Shown piece after piece: positions 34,305 through 45,189 of a stretch of 64,000 nt of DNA. A program made the position numbers and the translations under genes. Numbering within the stretch: position 1 is the stretch's first letter; each line of letters starts with the position of its first letter. The DNA is from Breviolum minutum Mf 1.05b.01 (lineage: Eukaryota; Sar; Dinophyceae; Suessiales; Symbiodiniaceae): contig DF239279.1 in assembly GCA_000507305.1 (NCBI GenBank), positions 97,838 through 161,837 of the forward strand, written 5' to 3'. The notes under the pieces are model-generated. The model searched no databases. It was not told the origin of the DNA and was given only the letters and a program-made list of their open reading frames with translations.

Positions 34305-35252
34305 AGAGTGAGCAAAACGCTGGTCCAAGCTCTGCGCTTCGCCCTTTTTGGAGTGCTGAGAAGCCTCGTCATCGGAAATTTGCTTCTCTCCGCGATGCTC
34401 ACATCGAGGTGCTCATGGCCAGGATTGAGGCAGAAGAGGCCGCAAAGGCTTCAGGCACAGAGGTGGACCTGACTGAGGTAGAGAAAGTGAAGTGTCGACG
34501 CAGGGTTGGGAAAAATGAAGTGGTCCAGGCATGCCTCAAGTGCTGTGGATTGCAGTTGCAAGACGATGAATCTGCATTCGCCAAAAAGGCAGATGATGGT
34601 GCCTTTGTGGATCCACCAGTGCCAAGCAATCAGTTCAGAAAGTTCTCCCTCCAAACCATGAACAGTGAGGCAAGTGCAGAATCTGTGAAGAACCTTTTAG
34701 GCCGTGTGGAGAGGACACTTGGCAAGGAAACAGCCCAGAAACTAAGTGTAGATTTGACCACACTTCGGGACGCCCGTGTGTCAAAGGCATCAGACTGGGT
34801 CTCGCAATTGTCAAGCACTGGGTTGGAAGCAGAGACGTTAGATTGTCAGCTGCTCTACTCTTGTCAGGGGTGTCACCTCCTCCCTGCTCGTGCAGCCAGC
34901 TGGTATTTGCTAGAGTCACCGAACACAAGCCGCCACACCTGGGCCTGTGCTCGCTGTGGCCAGAAATGGCGTGGGCGTGAAAAAAAGCAGAGGATCTTGG
35001 TGGCGAAAGTCACCTTTGTTCGAAATCCCAGAATCTGTGGGAGCACAGATTGAAAACCAGATGAGCTTACTGCACTTAGTGCATGTGGCTCGCAAGTTGA
35101 AGCCTGGAGAACCATCGGCTGAGGACATTCTAGAAGCCATCATAGATCTGGCGGAAGGGTCAGAAAGAAGAATGCAGGCGTATTCCAAAATGTTTCAACA
35201 AGAGGCTAGCCGCAACTGGGTCAAAGAATTCTTGTTCAGCGTCCACCAATAA
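34305..35252 (+). CDS. Single-exon zinc-ribbon-like ORF with one frameshift
   Basis: Open from just after a TGA near 34304 and coding-like throughout: KFASLRDAHIEVLMARIEAE, KNEVVQACLKCCGLQLQDD, then YSCQGCHLLPARAASW ... TWACARCGQKWRGREK. The two CxxC pairs about 30 residues apart look like a zinc ribbon. Just after GREK, at a run of seven A (34980-34986), the frame shifts by one and continues as SWWRKSPLFEIPESVGAQIE and LKPGEPSAEDILEAIIDLAE, ending VHQ with stop at 35250-35252. The shift may be a sequencing error in the homopolymer, a real lesion, or slippage. It is the only long plus-strand ORF inside the minus-strand block, so it may be a retrocopy or mobile-element gene. The start is not determined. 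Confidence 0.65.
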
Positions 35253-35404
35253 GGTTGTAAACGTCCAAGGCTCCTTCACTCAATGATTCTCCTAGTCAAA
35301 GTGAACCCTGTGCACTTTTCTGTGGTTAGCAAAGTAAGTCAAGCACGGCCTCTGCCACCTTCGCGTCTAACACTTCCCTACCGCACTGGCCAACACTGAT
35401 CCGC

Positions 35405-37253
35405 CTAATCCGCATTTGAGTCAGGACCCTGTCGTTTGCGTAGCCAAGTCAAGGTAGAACTAAAGGCTACACCCATCAGGACAATGGCATTGACGACAGC
35501 AGCTGCAGAAAGAGCTGTCCACAACTTGCCGTGGAAGGCAGCAACAATAGGACCACTTAGAAGTGCAGTTGTTGCCTGAGAGGTTGCAAGGGATGCATTG
35601 AAGATCCCAGTCAACAATCCACGACTTTCTGCATCAAAAGCAGGTTGCCTTTCCAACCATGCAAAGGGCGCGTTGGCAAGGACCTGATAAGAAATTGGCA
35701 TGGCCAAAACAACCCATGCTACTGCCATCCATTTCACCCAAGCCGCAGTATAGGCAAGGCAAAGAGCAACCAATGTCATAGTCATTGTCCAAACTGCCAC
35801 AAACATTGCCATCCGTTCACCTCTGCATATACTTCTAGGACCAGATAAATGTGGTAAAACTGTTCCAGAAACCAGGAACACGACAGATCCATAGAGCAAC
35901 CATTGTGTGGCTTGGTGCACCGCAACGTCAAAGTCACCCGTTCCGGGTGTAGCTCCTTGAATGTCTGCCCATACACTTGAGAAATAAAAACTCCAGGTAC
36001 AAACTGAGAGCCATCCCGCAAATTGTAACATCCACATTTCCCAAAAACCAGGATTTCGATTCGTGATTTGCCATATGCTGTTGCCAGTGGGGCAAAAACT
36101 TGTTGCGACTTCAGGTGGGCTGGAGAATGTCTCGACTTCTCTGATCTGTTTTGGCCTGGCCACCAGCTGCGTGAACGTTGCAACGGCTGCAATGGCGGCC
36201 ACGATGAGGAAAGCAGCAGTTCGGCTGAGCAGCGTCGCACAGAGAATGGCCACAATCTTTGCAACGCCTGCAACTGTAGCGCTACGAGACTCCGCCACAT
36301 CTGGTTGAAAGAGATCATTCATTTGTGCACGAGTTGGTGTCACCAGCATGTCGTGGCCTGCATTCAGGAGCAATCATCAAACATGTGTTATTATAGTACT
36401 ACACTGCCCATCCATTACTAATTCAAAAGTGATACATTCAAAAAACATACTACCTGGAAAATCCAGTTGCTGTTAATTTCCATCAACTTTACCTCAAAAA
36501 AAACAGCGACATTTGCTGTTAAAAATGGTACACTTAGGCACTTAGGTTTTCCAGGTAGTAGCTGATGACACTGAGCTAGTCACTCACATCTGCCATGCCA
36601 AACGCGAGTATCGAAAGAGGTCGTGCAATGGCCTGCAGTGGATCTTTTTGGAAATTTCCAGATCTGATGTCATGCCCAAGAAAAAAGCAACTCACTACAA
36701 CGTAAAGACTGGCAAACATATATGCAAACAAATGCAAACTGCAAACTATACATAACTATACTAAAAACATCTAAAAACAGTGAAACGCAACCGAATTTGT
36801 TTCCATGCTCGGGTAATCTCCCCACAATTGTGTGATCATACCATGAAAATTCCCAAAACTTCTCGAGCCTTGGGCAGCAGTGCGATCAATGGCGTGGCCT
36901 TGGTGGTCCGCCCCGACATGTGGCAAATCGGGACGAGAAAAAGTGATACGAGTTGATAGGAGTACAATTCATTTCATAACTCATTTCAGAATTTTCGTAT
37001 ATTTTCAATTATTTTCATAGCATTGCCACATTCCTTGGAAACTCTTGGCTCACGACAACAAGGCCCACAACCGCTGTCACGCTGAAGAAAACGATGAATG
37101 GTCTCCTGCCGTCGCTTCAACGCGCGGATTTCTGGAGTTGAGGATTCTGTGGGATGCATGTCGTGTTTCAAACTTCGCTCAGCTCCAAATGTCCTCCCAT
37201 ACTTATCACTCATGCTTCCAATGTAAGGCTGAAGGACAAAGCCAACCGATGGG
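35405..37253 (-). CDS. SLC45/sucrose-H+ symporter-like MFS transporter
   Basis: Membrane sugar transporter of the GPH/SLC45-SUT group. Exon 37194-37253 (SVGFVLQPYIGSMSDKYGR) joins exon 37030-37105 (RPFIVFFSVTAVVGLVVVSQ) across an 88-nt GA...AG intron to give the family signature QPYIGSMSDKYGRRPF. Exon 36842-36898 reads ATPLIALLPKAREVLGIFM; exon 36584-about 36738 reads FAYMFASLYVVVSCFFLGHD and ILAFGMADVS; the last exon 35405-36357 begins HDMLVTPTRAQMNDLF, the counterpart of the plant cRALLaDL motif, and contains about seven more membrane helices. Stop at 35405-35407. The first two helices (before 37253) are not found, and the join between the 36842 and 36738 exons is not in phase, so a small exon may be missing. 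Confidence 0.9.
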
Positions 37254-37288
37254 CTGATGACCTAAGTTACTAAGCCTACAAACTGCTA

Positions 37289-37506
37289 CAGTAGATGGAC
37301 AAATTATTCAAACCCTGGACAACTTTATCCCCCGCGCCCCCCAAATTTCAAAGTTGTTTTCTTCTTCCAAGGGTTGAGACGGGTGGACAAAACAAATCAA
37401 ACCCCGCAGCATGACATAAAGCGCACACGTTCTTTAATTTTGACATTTGGGGAAGGGGGTGTCGTCCAATTTTCCTCGAGGCTTGAATATTTTGTCCATC
37501 TACGGT
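37289..37506. mobile_element. MITE-like element, copy 1
   Basis: A 218-bp unit with terminal inverted repeats: ACAGTAGATGGACAAATTAT at the left and, read inverted, ACCGTAGATGGACAAAATAT at the right, both continuing TTCAA. No coding capacity and no clear target-site duplication. Copy 2 at 38549-38768 has the same orientation and differs by a 2-base indel and one substitution. Confidence 0.85.
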
Positions 37507-37573
37507 CCCGGAACGTAGGTTGCCTGTGAGATGCAAGCATTTTATGTAGAAAAAACGGTATGATAACATACAT
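37507..37573. repeat. Inverted repeat arm, left
   Basis: Begins CCCGGAACGTAGGTTGCCTG and is matched in reverse complement by 38480-38547, except for one extra A in an A run. It directly abuts the right end of MITE copy 1. The match may extend into the gap. Confidence 0.9.
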
Positions 37574-37625
37574 TGAATATACATCTAACTCGTTATTGAA
37601 TTTTTGCTTCTTGTTACATCACCAC

Positions 37626-37709
37626 ATGTCATCCAAAGGTTCGATGACACTTGGCGACCTTTTTGACATGGACATGGACCTTGGATCTCACAAAACTTCT
37701 CAGCAATGA
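37626..37709 (+). CDS. Short ORF, 27 codons, between repeat arm and gap
   Basis: ATG to TGA in the plus strand, reading MSSKGSMTLGDLFDMDMDLG then SHKTSQQ. The acidic Asp/Met run and the complete frame suggest a possible real small coding sequence or first exon, but at this length chance is not excluded. It lies between the left inverted-repeat arm and the N run, so it could belong to whatever the gap hides. Confidence 0.3.
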   Translation: MSSKGSMTLGDLFDMDMDLGSHKTSQQ

Positions 37710-37726
37710 ACTAGTTGCAGAAAATG

Positions 37727-38479
37727 NNNNNNNNNNNNNNNNNNNNNNNNNNNNNNNNNNNNNNNNNNNNNNNNNNNNNNNNNNNNNNNNNNNNNNNNNN
37801 NNNNNNNNNNNNNNNNNNNNNNNNNNNNNNNNNNNNNNNNNNNNNNNNNNNNNNNNNNNNNNNNNNNNNNNNNNNNNNNNNNNNNNNNNNNNNNNNNNNN
37901 NNNNNNNNNNNNNNNNNNNNNNNNNNNNNNNNNNNNNNNNNNNNNNNNNNNNNNNNNNNNNNNNNNNNNNNNNNNNNNNNNNNNNNNNNNNNNNNNNNNN
38001 NNNNNNNNNNNNNNNNNNNNNNNNNNNNNNNNNNNNNNNNNNNNNNNNNNNNNNNNNNNNNNNNNNNNNNNNNNNNNNNNNNNNNNNNNNNNNNNNNNNN
38101 NNNNNNNNNNNNNNNNNNNNNNNNNNNNNNNNNNNNNNNNNNNNNNNNNNNNNNNNNNNNNNNNNNNNNNNNNNNNNNNNNNNNNNNNNNNNNNNNNNNN
38201 NNNNNNNNNNNNNNNNNNNNNNNNNNNNNNNNNNNNNNNNNNNNNNNNNNNNNNNNNNNNNNNNNNNNNNNNNNNNNNNNNNNNNNNNNNNNNNNNNNNN
38301 NNNNNNNNNNNNNNNNNNNNNNNNNNNNNNNNNNNNNNNNNNNNNNNNNNNNNNNNNNNNNNNNNNNNNNNNNNNNNNNNNNNNNNNNNNNNNNNNNNNN
38401 NNNNNNNNNNNNNNNNNNNNNNNNNNNNNNNNNNNNNNNNNNNNNNNNNNNNNNNNNNNNNNNNNNNNNNNNNNNNNNN
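37727..38479. other. Assembly gap (N run)
   Basis: 753 N characters within an inverted-repeat locus; gap length may be an estimate. Open frames through it are artefacts. Confidence 1.
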
Positions 38480-38547
38480 ATGTATGTTATCATACCGTTT
38501 TTTTCTACATAAAATGCTTGCATCTCACAGGCAACCTACGTTCCGGG
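38480..38547. repeat. Inverted repeat arm, right
   Basis: Reverse complement of 37507-37573. It starts at the first base after the gap and directly abuts MITE copy 2. Confidence 0.9.
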
Positions 38548-38548
38548 A

Positions 38549-38768
38549 CAGTAGATGGACAAATTATTCAAACCCTGGACAACTTTATCCCCCGCGCCCC
38601 CCAAATTTCAAAGTTGTTTTCTTCTTCCAAGGGTTGAGACGGGTGGACAAAACAAATCAAACCCCGCAGCATGACATAAAGCGCACACGTTCTTTAATTT
38701 TGACATTTGGGGAAGGGGGTGTCGTCCAATCCTTTCCTCGAGGTTTGAATATTTTGTCCATCTACGGT
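38549..38768. mobile_element. MITE-like element, copy 2
   Basis: 220-bp unit in the same orientation as copy 1 and nearly identical to it, with the same terminal inverted repeats. Like copy 1 it is preceded by ACA and ends GGT within the repeat, with no clear target duplication beyond. Confidence 0.85.
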
Positions 38769-38909
38769 ATCACTCGCTTTGGGATCACTTGAGATCATTA
38801 AGCAATAGACCCAGCAAATTGCAATCAAAGACTTGGGAACCTCTGCACGGAAACTTCCAAAAAAGAAGCTGTGGGAAGTTCACTCGTCATGGTTTGATCT
38901 CACAAATAT

Positions 38910-38972
38910 CTAGCGAGCCTCCAACTCCAATAGGAGTGGCATGAACAACGGCTCGCAGACCTCAAAGACCAT
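38910..38972 (-). CDS. Possible last exon
   Basis: MVFEVCEPLFMPLLLELEAR followed by a stop, minus strand. The frame is open a little upstream. Composition is coding-like but no partner exon was joined. Confidence 0.35.
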   Translation of the reverse strand: MVFEVCEPLFMPLLLELEAR

Positions 38973-40395
38973 TTGGGCGCTAATCAAACGACAGTCAACA
39001 GTGTGAAGCAGCCGGGCCTGCATACTGTTGCATGATCCAAATAAATTGAGATATGTACGTTGTTGGATAATAAATGATGGATACAATGATACATATCAAA
39101 AATCCTGAAAAAAACTACGAGTATAAATAAATTATATCTATAATAATAGTACGTAAATATATGCAAAATCATTGTAAATAAGTTACTTTACTGTCCTGCC
39201 ACAATAAGTTACTTTACTGTCCTGCCACACAAAACTTCATCCAAGTTGCACTCCAGCCGAGTTCCGGCATGGCAACCGCCAGCCTCAAGAAAACTGCCGA
39301 CCAGTCAACGATGAGGTCGTGTGACCAATGGTTCTGCCGAGTTGCTGCGCTGCGATCCTCTCCAACTTCGAAGAAGCCCTGCTTGTTTGGAACTGATTCG
39401 TTTCAAAAAGGGGAAAGTCTCAATTAAGAAAATTGCTTCTTAAAAACAAGATCAACAACAAAAATTGTTTTCAAAAAAAAACAATTCTGTCCATTGTTGT
39501 AGAAAATTCTACTCTGTCTATTTTGAACATAACTTAGAGTTGACTTGAATGACCCTTTTGAAGCAATGAACATTCAAACTGGACCGAGTAGAGTCTGGCC
39601 GCCTGGCCTTGGCTCTGCATCACAAAGTGGTCCGGAGAGTTCCATATTTCGCCGTTGTAGCTGCCAATTATCACTTGTGGCAATTGTAATTCTTAGGTAT
39701 GTAGGTTATAGAGATAATGTACGTAGAATTTTGTCATATGTGCTTTGTTTCTGAATGTTTCTAATCTATTTTCAACATATTGACGCCACCTAACTCCGGA
39801 CCAATCTTGTCACACGCTTCGTATCGCTTTGTTACACGGCTATGCTCTTGCACTGCTCTTGCCACAAAAATCATCAAAAATCCAAAGAACTTCCTGTCAA
39901 ATCCTGGAGATAAACTCGGCTGAATAGAAGCTCCAGCTACTACTGTAGTCCGGGATATCAGAATCCTGGTCCAAAGCGTGGAAAGTCTGGAGCGCAAGGA
40001 ATGGGCACAGGGCCTGTTTTGTTGAGATCGCAAACACATTTTTTCACTACAAGCAAACTCACATCCAGAGCAGTACCAAAGATCTACTCGCAAATGCTCT
40101 ACAGGCATATCTATGTTTGCTCTTCTTGGAAAGTATGGTGTCCCCATCGCAATTGCATGGGGAGTGGTGAAACTTGCCAAATGTCCAAGAGCTTCTTCGC
40201 GACTTCGTCGACGAAAGCGTCTGGCTGTCAGGTCTGAAGAGTTGGTCATTCTAGCTATCAATGCGTCAATAATGATTCTTTCATTCAGATTACAAACAGG
40301 AAATATTGGGAAATTGCAACAACAAAATTATGATATGGGCTTCATTCTTCAGATTTTTTGTCCATCGTGCAGCATAGCAGCAGTCCCTTTGCTCA
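38973..40395. other. Stretch with an uncertain long frame
   Basis: A direct duplication of TAAGTTACTTTACTGTCCTG occurs at 39180 and 39205. A minus-strand frame at 39761-40261 is open for 166 codons (for example RKFFGFLMIFVARAVQEHSR) but overlaps a comparably open plus-strand frame and has no family match, so I do not call it firmly. Confidence 0.35.
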
Positions 40396-43006
40396 TCAGA
40401 GGATCTGCTTGCCCTGCGTGTACCTGCAAAAGACATCAAAAGACCCTGAAACGATGGGCAATGGCAGTGACTTTACTTCAGAATTGGGCAATTTAAATCA
40501 TGTGCGAAATCATGTCATAGGCTCCATTCCAAAGCAATTCCAACCATTTGAATCAAGAGCACGTTCCGGCAACAGCCCTGCCATCGGGCCAATACACGGT
40601 TCCATAACCTCAGCTGGACCAACGGTCACCCAAAACTCCTGCGGGGGTGAAACTGCCCTAAGAACTCTGCCATGCTTCTGGTTGTTCTGATAGGTGCCCA
40701 CAAACTTGGCCCCAGTGGGCCATACATAGGTCTCAGTGGCAAAACAAATGGACAGGGCGGTGAAAAGCAGCTCTTGACTTCTCGTTTCTGAACCCGAGGT
40801 AAAGCAATGTAAAGCATCAAAGTTCAGCATGAAAAAAAACTCTAACGAAAGCATGGCAATTCGCACCTGAAAGTGTCATGTTTAATCCATCTGAGCACCA
40901 AACGCCCTTCCCATGCATTTGATCTTCTTCCCAATCGCCTCGGAACAGGCTGTTGCACTTGCGACTTGAGACGCTTTGACTATTCAGTTCGACAGCAGTC
41001 ACGTTGTTCTGGTTTGAAGGAGCTTCTGCGGACTGCCTTCGTAGTGGTGGCCATTGCTCCACAAGTACTTTCCCTGACCTGCATGCAACAAGAAGCTGAC
41101 TGTGCCATCTCATATCTCTGAGTGAAACTGGAGTGGTAGATTCATGTAGATTGGCAGTTGAGCTCTGCACCATGCAGCTTCCCATCAGAGACCTTTGCTT
41201 GGTATCATAAAGTTGGTGGCAACTGGAACTCCGTAGGGATGAATCATGGCATAAATGGCTAAATGATTTCTCAATGTGTTGAACATGAATGCAGTTTACA
41301 TCCGTGTCTACCATATACATGTATATAATTATGTATATACATACATGAGGGAGGCGAATGCAATATCCTAGATTTGAATGAAGGTTTGGTAAGTTTGGTA
41401 GATCGGATTCCAGGACGATGTGCAGGTTCCACGTCAAACGTACCAAACATGAAGCTATCAAACAAAGCTTTGCAATACCTCTCCACTTCTGGCTCAATGG
41501 GCGGGTGCATCTTGCAAGTAATGATAGGATAAACATAGATGAACTATGGTAAACTCATGTAAACTCACTAAATCTCCAATAAGGTCTTGGCTTCTCCAAC
41601 ATAGGTAGATCCATCTGGATAGTAGATGGATGCCTGCCTTGGATTTGGGGCTCGTAATGGTAACATGCTGCTTCGGTTCCTTGTTGCCTTACTTCACTCA
41701 GTTGGAATGAAGTGATGCAGTGCAAGCGTTAGATGCTCGGCTTAGCAGCCCCACCCTTGCTTTTTGCCCTCGCTGTACTCACCTGGCAGCGGGGAAATCT
41801 CATCCTGCCTCGAAAGGGGGTCCCAGCACAACCCAACACTAACACCATTGCGGTCGTCATCTGTTCAATCATCATATCTTCGTCATGCCATATGATTATG
41901 TCACATGTTCTTTTGGATAGCATACTGTGACATCCCTCTTCTTCTGTATCTCCTCTCTTTTGTATTTCTCGAATATCAATCATCACTTGTAGCCATCTAT
42001 GTCCATTTATTCTATTCTCATGACTCGCAATGGCTTGGTTTCGGGGTTCGTCAGTCTTTTTTTCCCTTGGTGGTTGTCTTGCAAATATGGATGTATGACT
42101 GCATGATGTATGGATCAATTGTTGTGCAGTTGTAGTGTTTCAAGCCTCTCAAGACTGTTGTCTGTGTGGCAAAGGTGACCCCCCGATACCCCTCGCACAA
42201 TACGGAAACATTCTTTTGCTTGTTCCCATGGATCTAGAGGTCACCCTTGCTCATTTTGAGAACAAAACCTTTGAATCCAGGAGCTCACTTCTTGCAAAAA
42301 AACACGGTAAGAAACAGTGGAGGAGCTGTTTTTTTCCAGAGAAACAGAGCTGAAGCAGTACAAATGATCCCCACTCATACGTTTTTTTTCATGATCTTTC
42401 TGCGCACCTTGGTAGATGGCTCCTTCAGCCGTGGTTTCTCGACCTTCACCATCCTGTTTGCCATTCTTCCACCTCGCAACTGCGGCAGCAATTTCCAGGA
42501 ATTCAGCGAGTGCTTGGAATACGCATCTTGGCTGAGCTGCCCACTGTCCCTCGTATTTTGCACCAGTTGGAAGGGTGAATGTTGCATAGCCATGAACCTG
42601 ACGCTTTTGTGAAAGACGTTTAAAACGACTAAAACTCTAAAACTTGTCAATACTCAGCACAGGGACTACTCGTGATCACACTACATTCCCCAATCAGCAA
42701 CTAGATGTTCTGAGCCAAGGGCCACTCCGTGTTCAAACTGCCCACTGTACGAGGAGCCATCCGGTCGAGTCAAAACACCCCGACCATGCCTGCTCAAACA
42801 TCAAACTTCCATCATGTTCAACATCTTCTCGACATCTTCTGTACATGAAGTACCAGAGATGGCCTATCATTTTCAACAACACAGTTTTCCATCCATCAGT
42901 TCAACTGTCTAAAACTCATCCCAGCCAATTTTGGAAAGGTTTTTTGAAAAATAGCCTGACAGCTCCAACCCATTCACCAGCATAGACGCTACCATCCTTG
43001 GGGCAT
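40396..43006 (-). CDS. MORN-repeat protein
   Basis: MORN repeats are beta-hairpins that scaffold membranes or cytoskeleton. Exons, in order: about 42961-43006 (DGSVYAGEWVGA), 42726-42789 (HGRGVLTRPDGSSYSGQFEH), 42533-42597 (VHGYATFTLPTGAKYEGQW), 41171-41192 (VSDGKLH), 41037-41078 (GQGKYLWSNGHHYEG), 40867-40938 (GDWEEDQMHGKGVWCSDG), 40671-40787 (YVWPTGAKFVGTYQNNQKHG), 40563-40608 (YGTVYWPDGRAVAGT) and 40396-40423 (YTQGKQIL, stop). Introns often cut the repeat at the same Gly codon. Six resolved donors are four GT and two GC. An exon at about 41460-41525 (MHPPIEPEVERYCKALFDSF) probably lies between repeats. The 5' end is unresolved; exons at 43.4-43.9 kb may belong. Confidence 0.92.
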
Positions 43007-43439
43007 CTGAAATTTTTGAAAATTGCCGCTGGTTTCGGATGGTTTACGCTCTCAGCTTCTGACGGCCAGGAGCTGCCTGAAATCCAATGGGATTTTCCGT
43101 AGTTTTGAAACTAGATCTGATTCTAAAATGAAAACGTCTGGGAAACCTGAAAAATATGGTGAAAATGGTGGCTTGGACACTTGGAAGATGAGAATTTTTT
43201 TATTTGATCATTTTTTGGAGCATGTTACTATTTCATCCTCAGGCTTTTTTGTCACGACTCGGAAAGCCCCAAAAAGAAAGCATGCCAGCTGTCACGGCGT
43301 CATCTTCGTGGATTTTCCTATTCTTCGCACCTGGCAACGTTCAAGTTGCAGCATTTTTTTCAAAAGGTGCAGTAGATTTTAGTAGTTTCATGTAAATTAC
43401 AAGACACAGATTCTTGACATGATATTTTTACTTGGATTG

Positions 43440-43880
43440 GGAAGAAAAGCATGAGGTTTTTCCATGATGTCAAATTTTCCAGAAACGAAGGACCCCACTC
43501 TCGTCGTCTCGTCGTCGCTGCACCTCCTCCCGATAAATGGCAGCACGAGCGCCATCCTCTTCAGCACCATCAGCAATCACTGAAGTAGCCTTGAATGCAG
43601 GGCCAAGGCCATCAGCTGATAGATGCTGATGCTTAACCTAACCATTCCCAGCCAGCTTTGCCATGCTTGCCTATGAATTCCATGAATGAAAGTGCTGAAA
43701 TCATCCCATATAAATGTGAATCTGTCCAGTGCCCTGTGCCCCTTTGAGAAATTTACCACTTCCAACGTCTCTTCCAAGCTTGCTGTGACATCAGCACAAC
43801 CTCAGCACAAGACTTGGCAAGGAACCCTTGGGTGCAAATGCACCAGATCAGTCACTGCTACTGCGCAATTAGGATCAATT
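43440..43880 (-). CDS. Charged exon(s), perhaps 5' part of MORN gene
   Basis: At about 43480-43625 the frame reads GPAFKATSVIADGAEEDGAR then AAIYREEVQRRRDDESG, strongly coding. Near 43740-43840 another reads GFLAKSCAEVVLMSQQAWKR. They lie directly upstream, on the same strand, of the MORN exons but no phase-consistent join was established. Confidence 0.5.
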
Positions 43881-44399
43881 GTAACATATTGTAACTATAG
43901 TAGAGTTGGGCAACAAAAAACGCCCGTTCCAAAACAAAAGCATATTTTGAGCATTGCCGAACGACAGGCGAAGCATTGCTATTCCTCTATATTCCCCATT
44001 ATTCCTAAGTAGAGGTGACGTTGTGATTATGACAATTATGGGTCATGAAACACTGCACTCCGTATTCTATCCCGCAATACCTGACAATTTCCACTTTTGA
44101 AAAAAAATCGTTGGCAAGCAGCCTCATGTTATGTACTAAGGATTGGCTATGATTGGCTGTACTCACTGCCAAGGCAAATAGCATCAACACTCGAAGGCAA
44201 AAAGGACAACGCCACTAATGAGAGTCTGTCATCGTTTTGTATGTTTTGTCTAGTCATGTCATGTTGCGTCATGTTGGTGCATCTCTTCTGCCAAGGCCGG
44301 GACGTGATTGCAAATTGTCGTTCTCCAGCAGGATATCTGTGAGCCTGGACCTCAACGTCATGGACAGCATGCGCCAAATCACTGTTGGAATTTAGAGTC

Positions 44400-44877
44400 T
44401 TACTTGTGCTTTCATACAAACGGGATCAAAAAGGAACCTACACTCAAACCAAGCGTTCCTGAGGAGCAAACCCACTCTTCATGTACTCGTTGCCTGAAAA
44501 CCAGATTCTCCCACCCAGCAATGCAAGAGAATGTCCCAGGCACTTCGTAGTGTCGCAGACATGACGTTATGATGCTCAATGCTCCATGCATGTTCATACT
44601 ACCACCTCCTAGTAGTCATGTGATACGACACAAAGCCGAATCATTGAGAACACAGCGAGGCTTAATGTAAAGCAGCGGAGTCGACACAAGAATTGGACAG
44701 CAAGGATGAAAAAAAAATTGATGAAAGAAAAAAAAGAGACAGAGATACAGTGACAGAAAGGATCCATTTTCCCCAAACACTTCGACGAAAAATTGTGGTT
44801 TTCCTGCACTGTCAGCATTCGTGGGGCTCGCCTAAGAAACTTCTTCTGAGAGAGGCCTCATCCACAGCTGCTGCTTC
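44400..44877 (-). CDS. Unassigned exons
   Basis: 44812-44877 reads EAAAVDEASLRRSFLGEPHE then C and stop, after an AG-G acceptor, a plausible last exon. Near 44455-44535 a separate frame reads GGRIWFSGNEYMKSGFAPQE, faintly like a flavoprotein C-terminus but not enough to name. No linkage established. Confidence 0.4.
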
Positions 44878-45109
44878 CTGACGTTGGTCAACATGCTTCC
44901 CAAAATCCATTGCCAGTTCTTTTGATTGGAAGCTTATTACATACTTTAGACCAAGAATCACTACAGCCTATGTACAGTGTACTGTTGATTGAATTGTAAT
45001 GTAACGTAATGTAAATAATACAATATACAATATGATGCAATATAATATCATGTAATATCATATCATAATATACCATGCAATGGTTATATATAAACTTAAA
45101 CAATATAAT

Positions 45110-45180
45110 GCAACATAACAAATACGATGCAATACAATACAATACAATACAATACAATACAGTACAGTACAGTACAATAG
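45110..45180. repeat. (AATAC)n pentanucleotide tract
   Basis: Several AATAC units then AGTAC units, at the end of a longer A/T-rich run of related pentamers from about 45,000. Confidence 0.9.
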
Positions 45181-45189
45181 AAAATACAC

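Noticed and set aside
37651..38637. Very long open frames over 37.7-38.6 kb
   Set aside because: They exist only because the N run has no stop codons. The same applies at 1427-1761.
40113..40496. Plus-strand ORF of 127 codons
   Set aside because: It overlaps the last MORN exon on the minus strand, has no start context or family match, and is probably a shadow.
44455..44535. Amine-oxidase-like C-terminus (GGRIWFSGNEYM)
   Set aside because: The similarity is to a few residues only, and a second frame is equally open, so I did not name a flavoenzyme.
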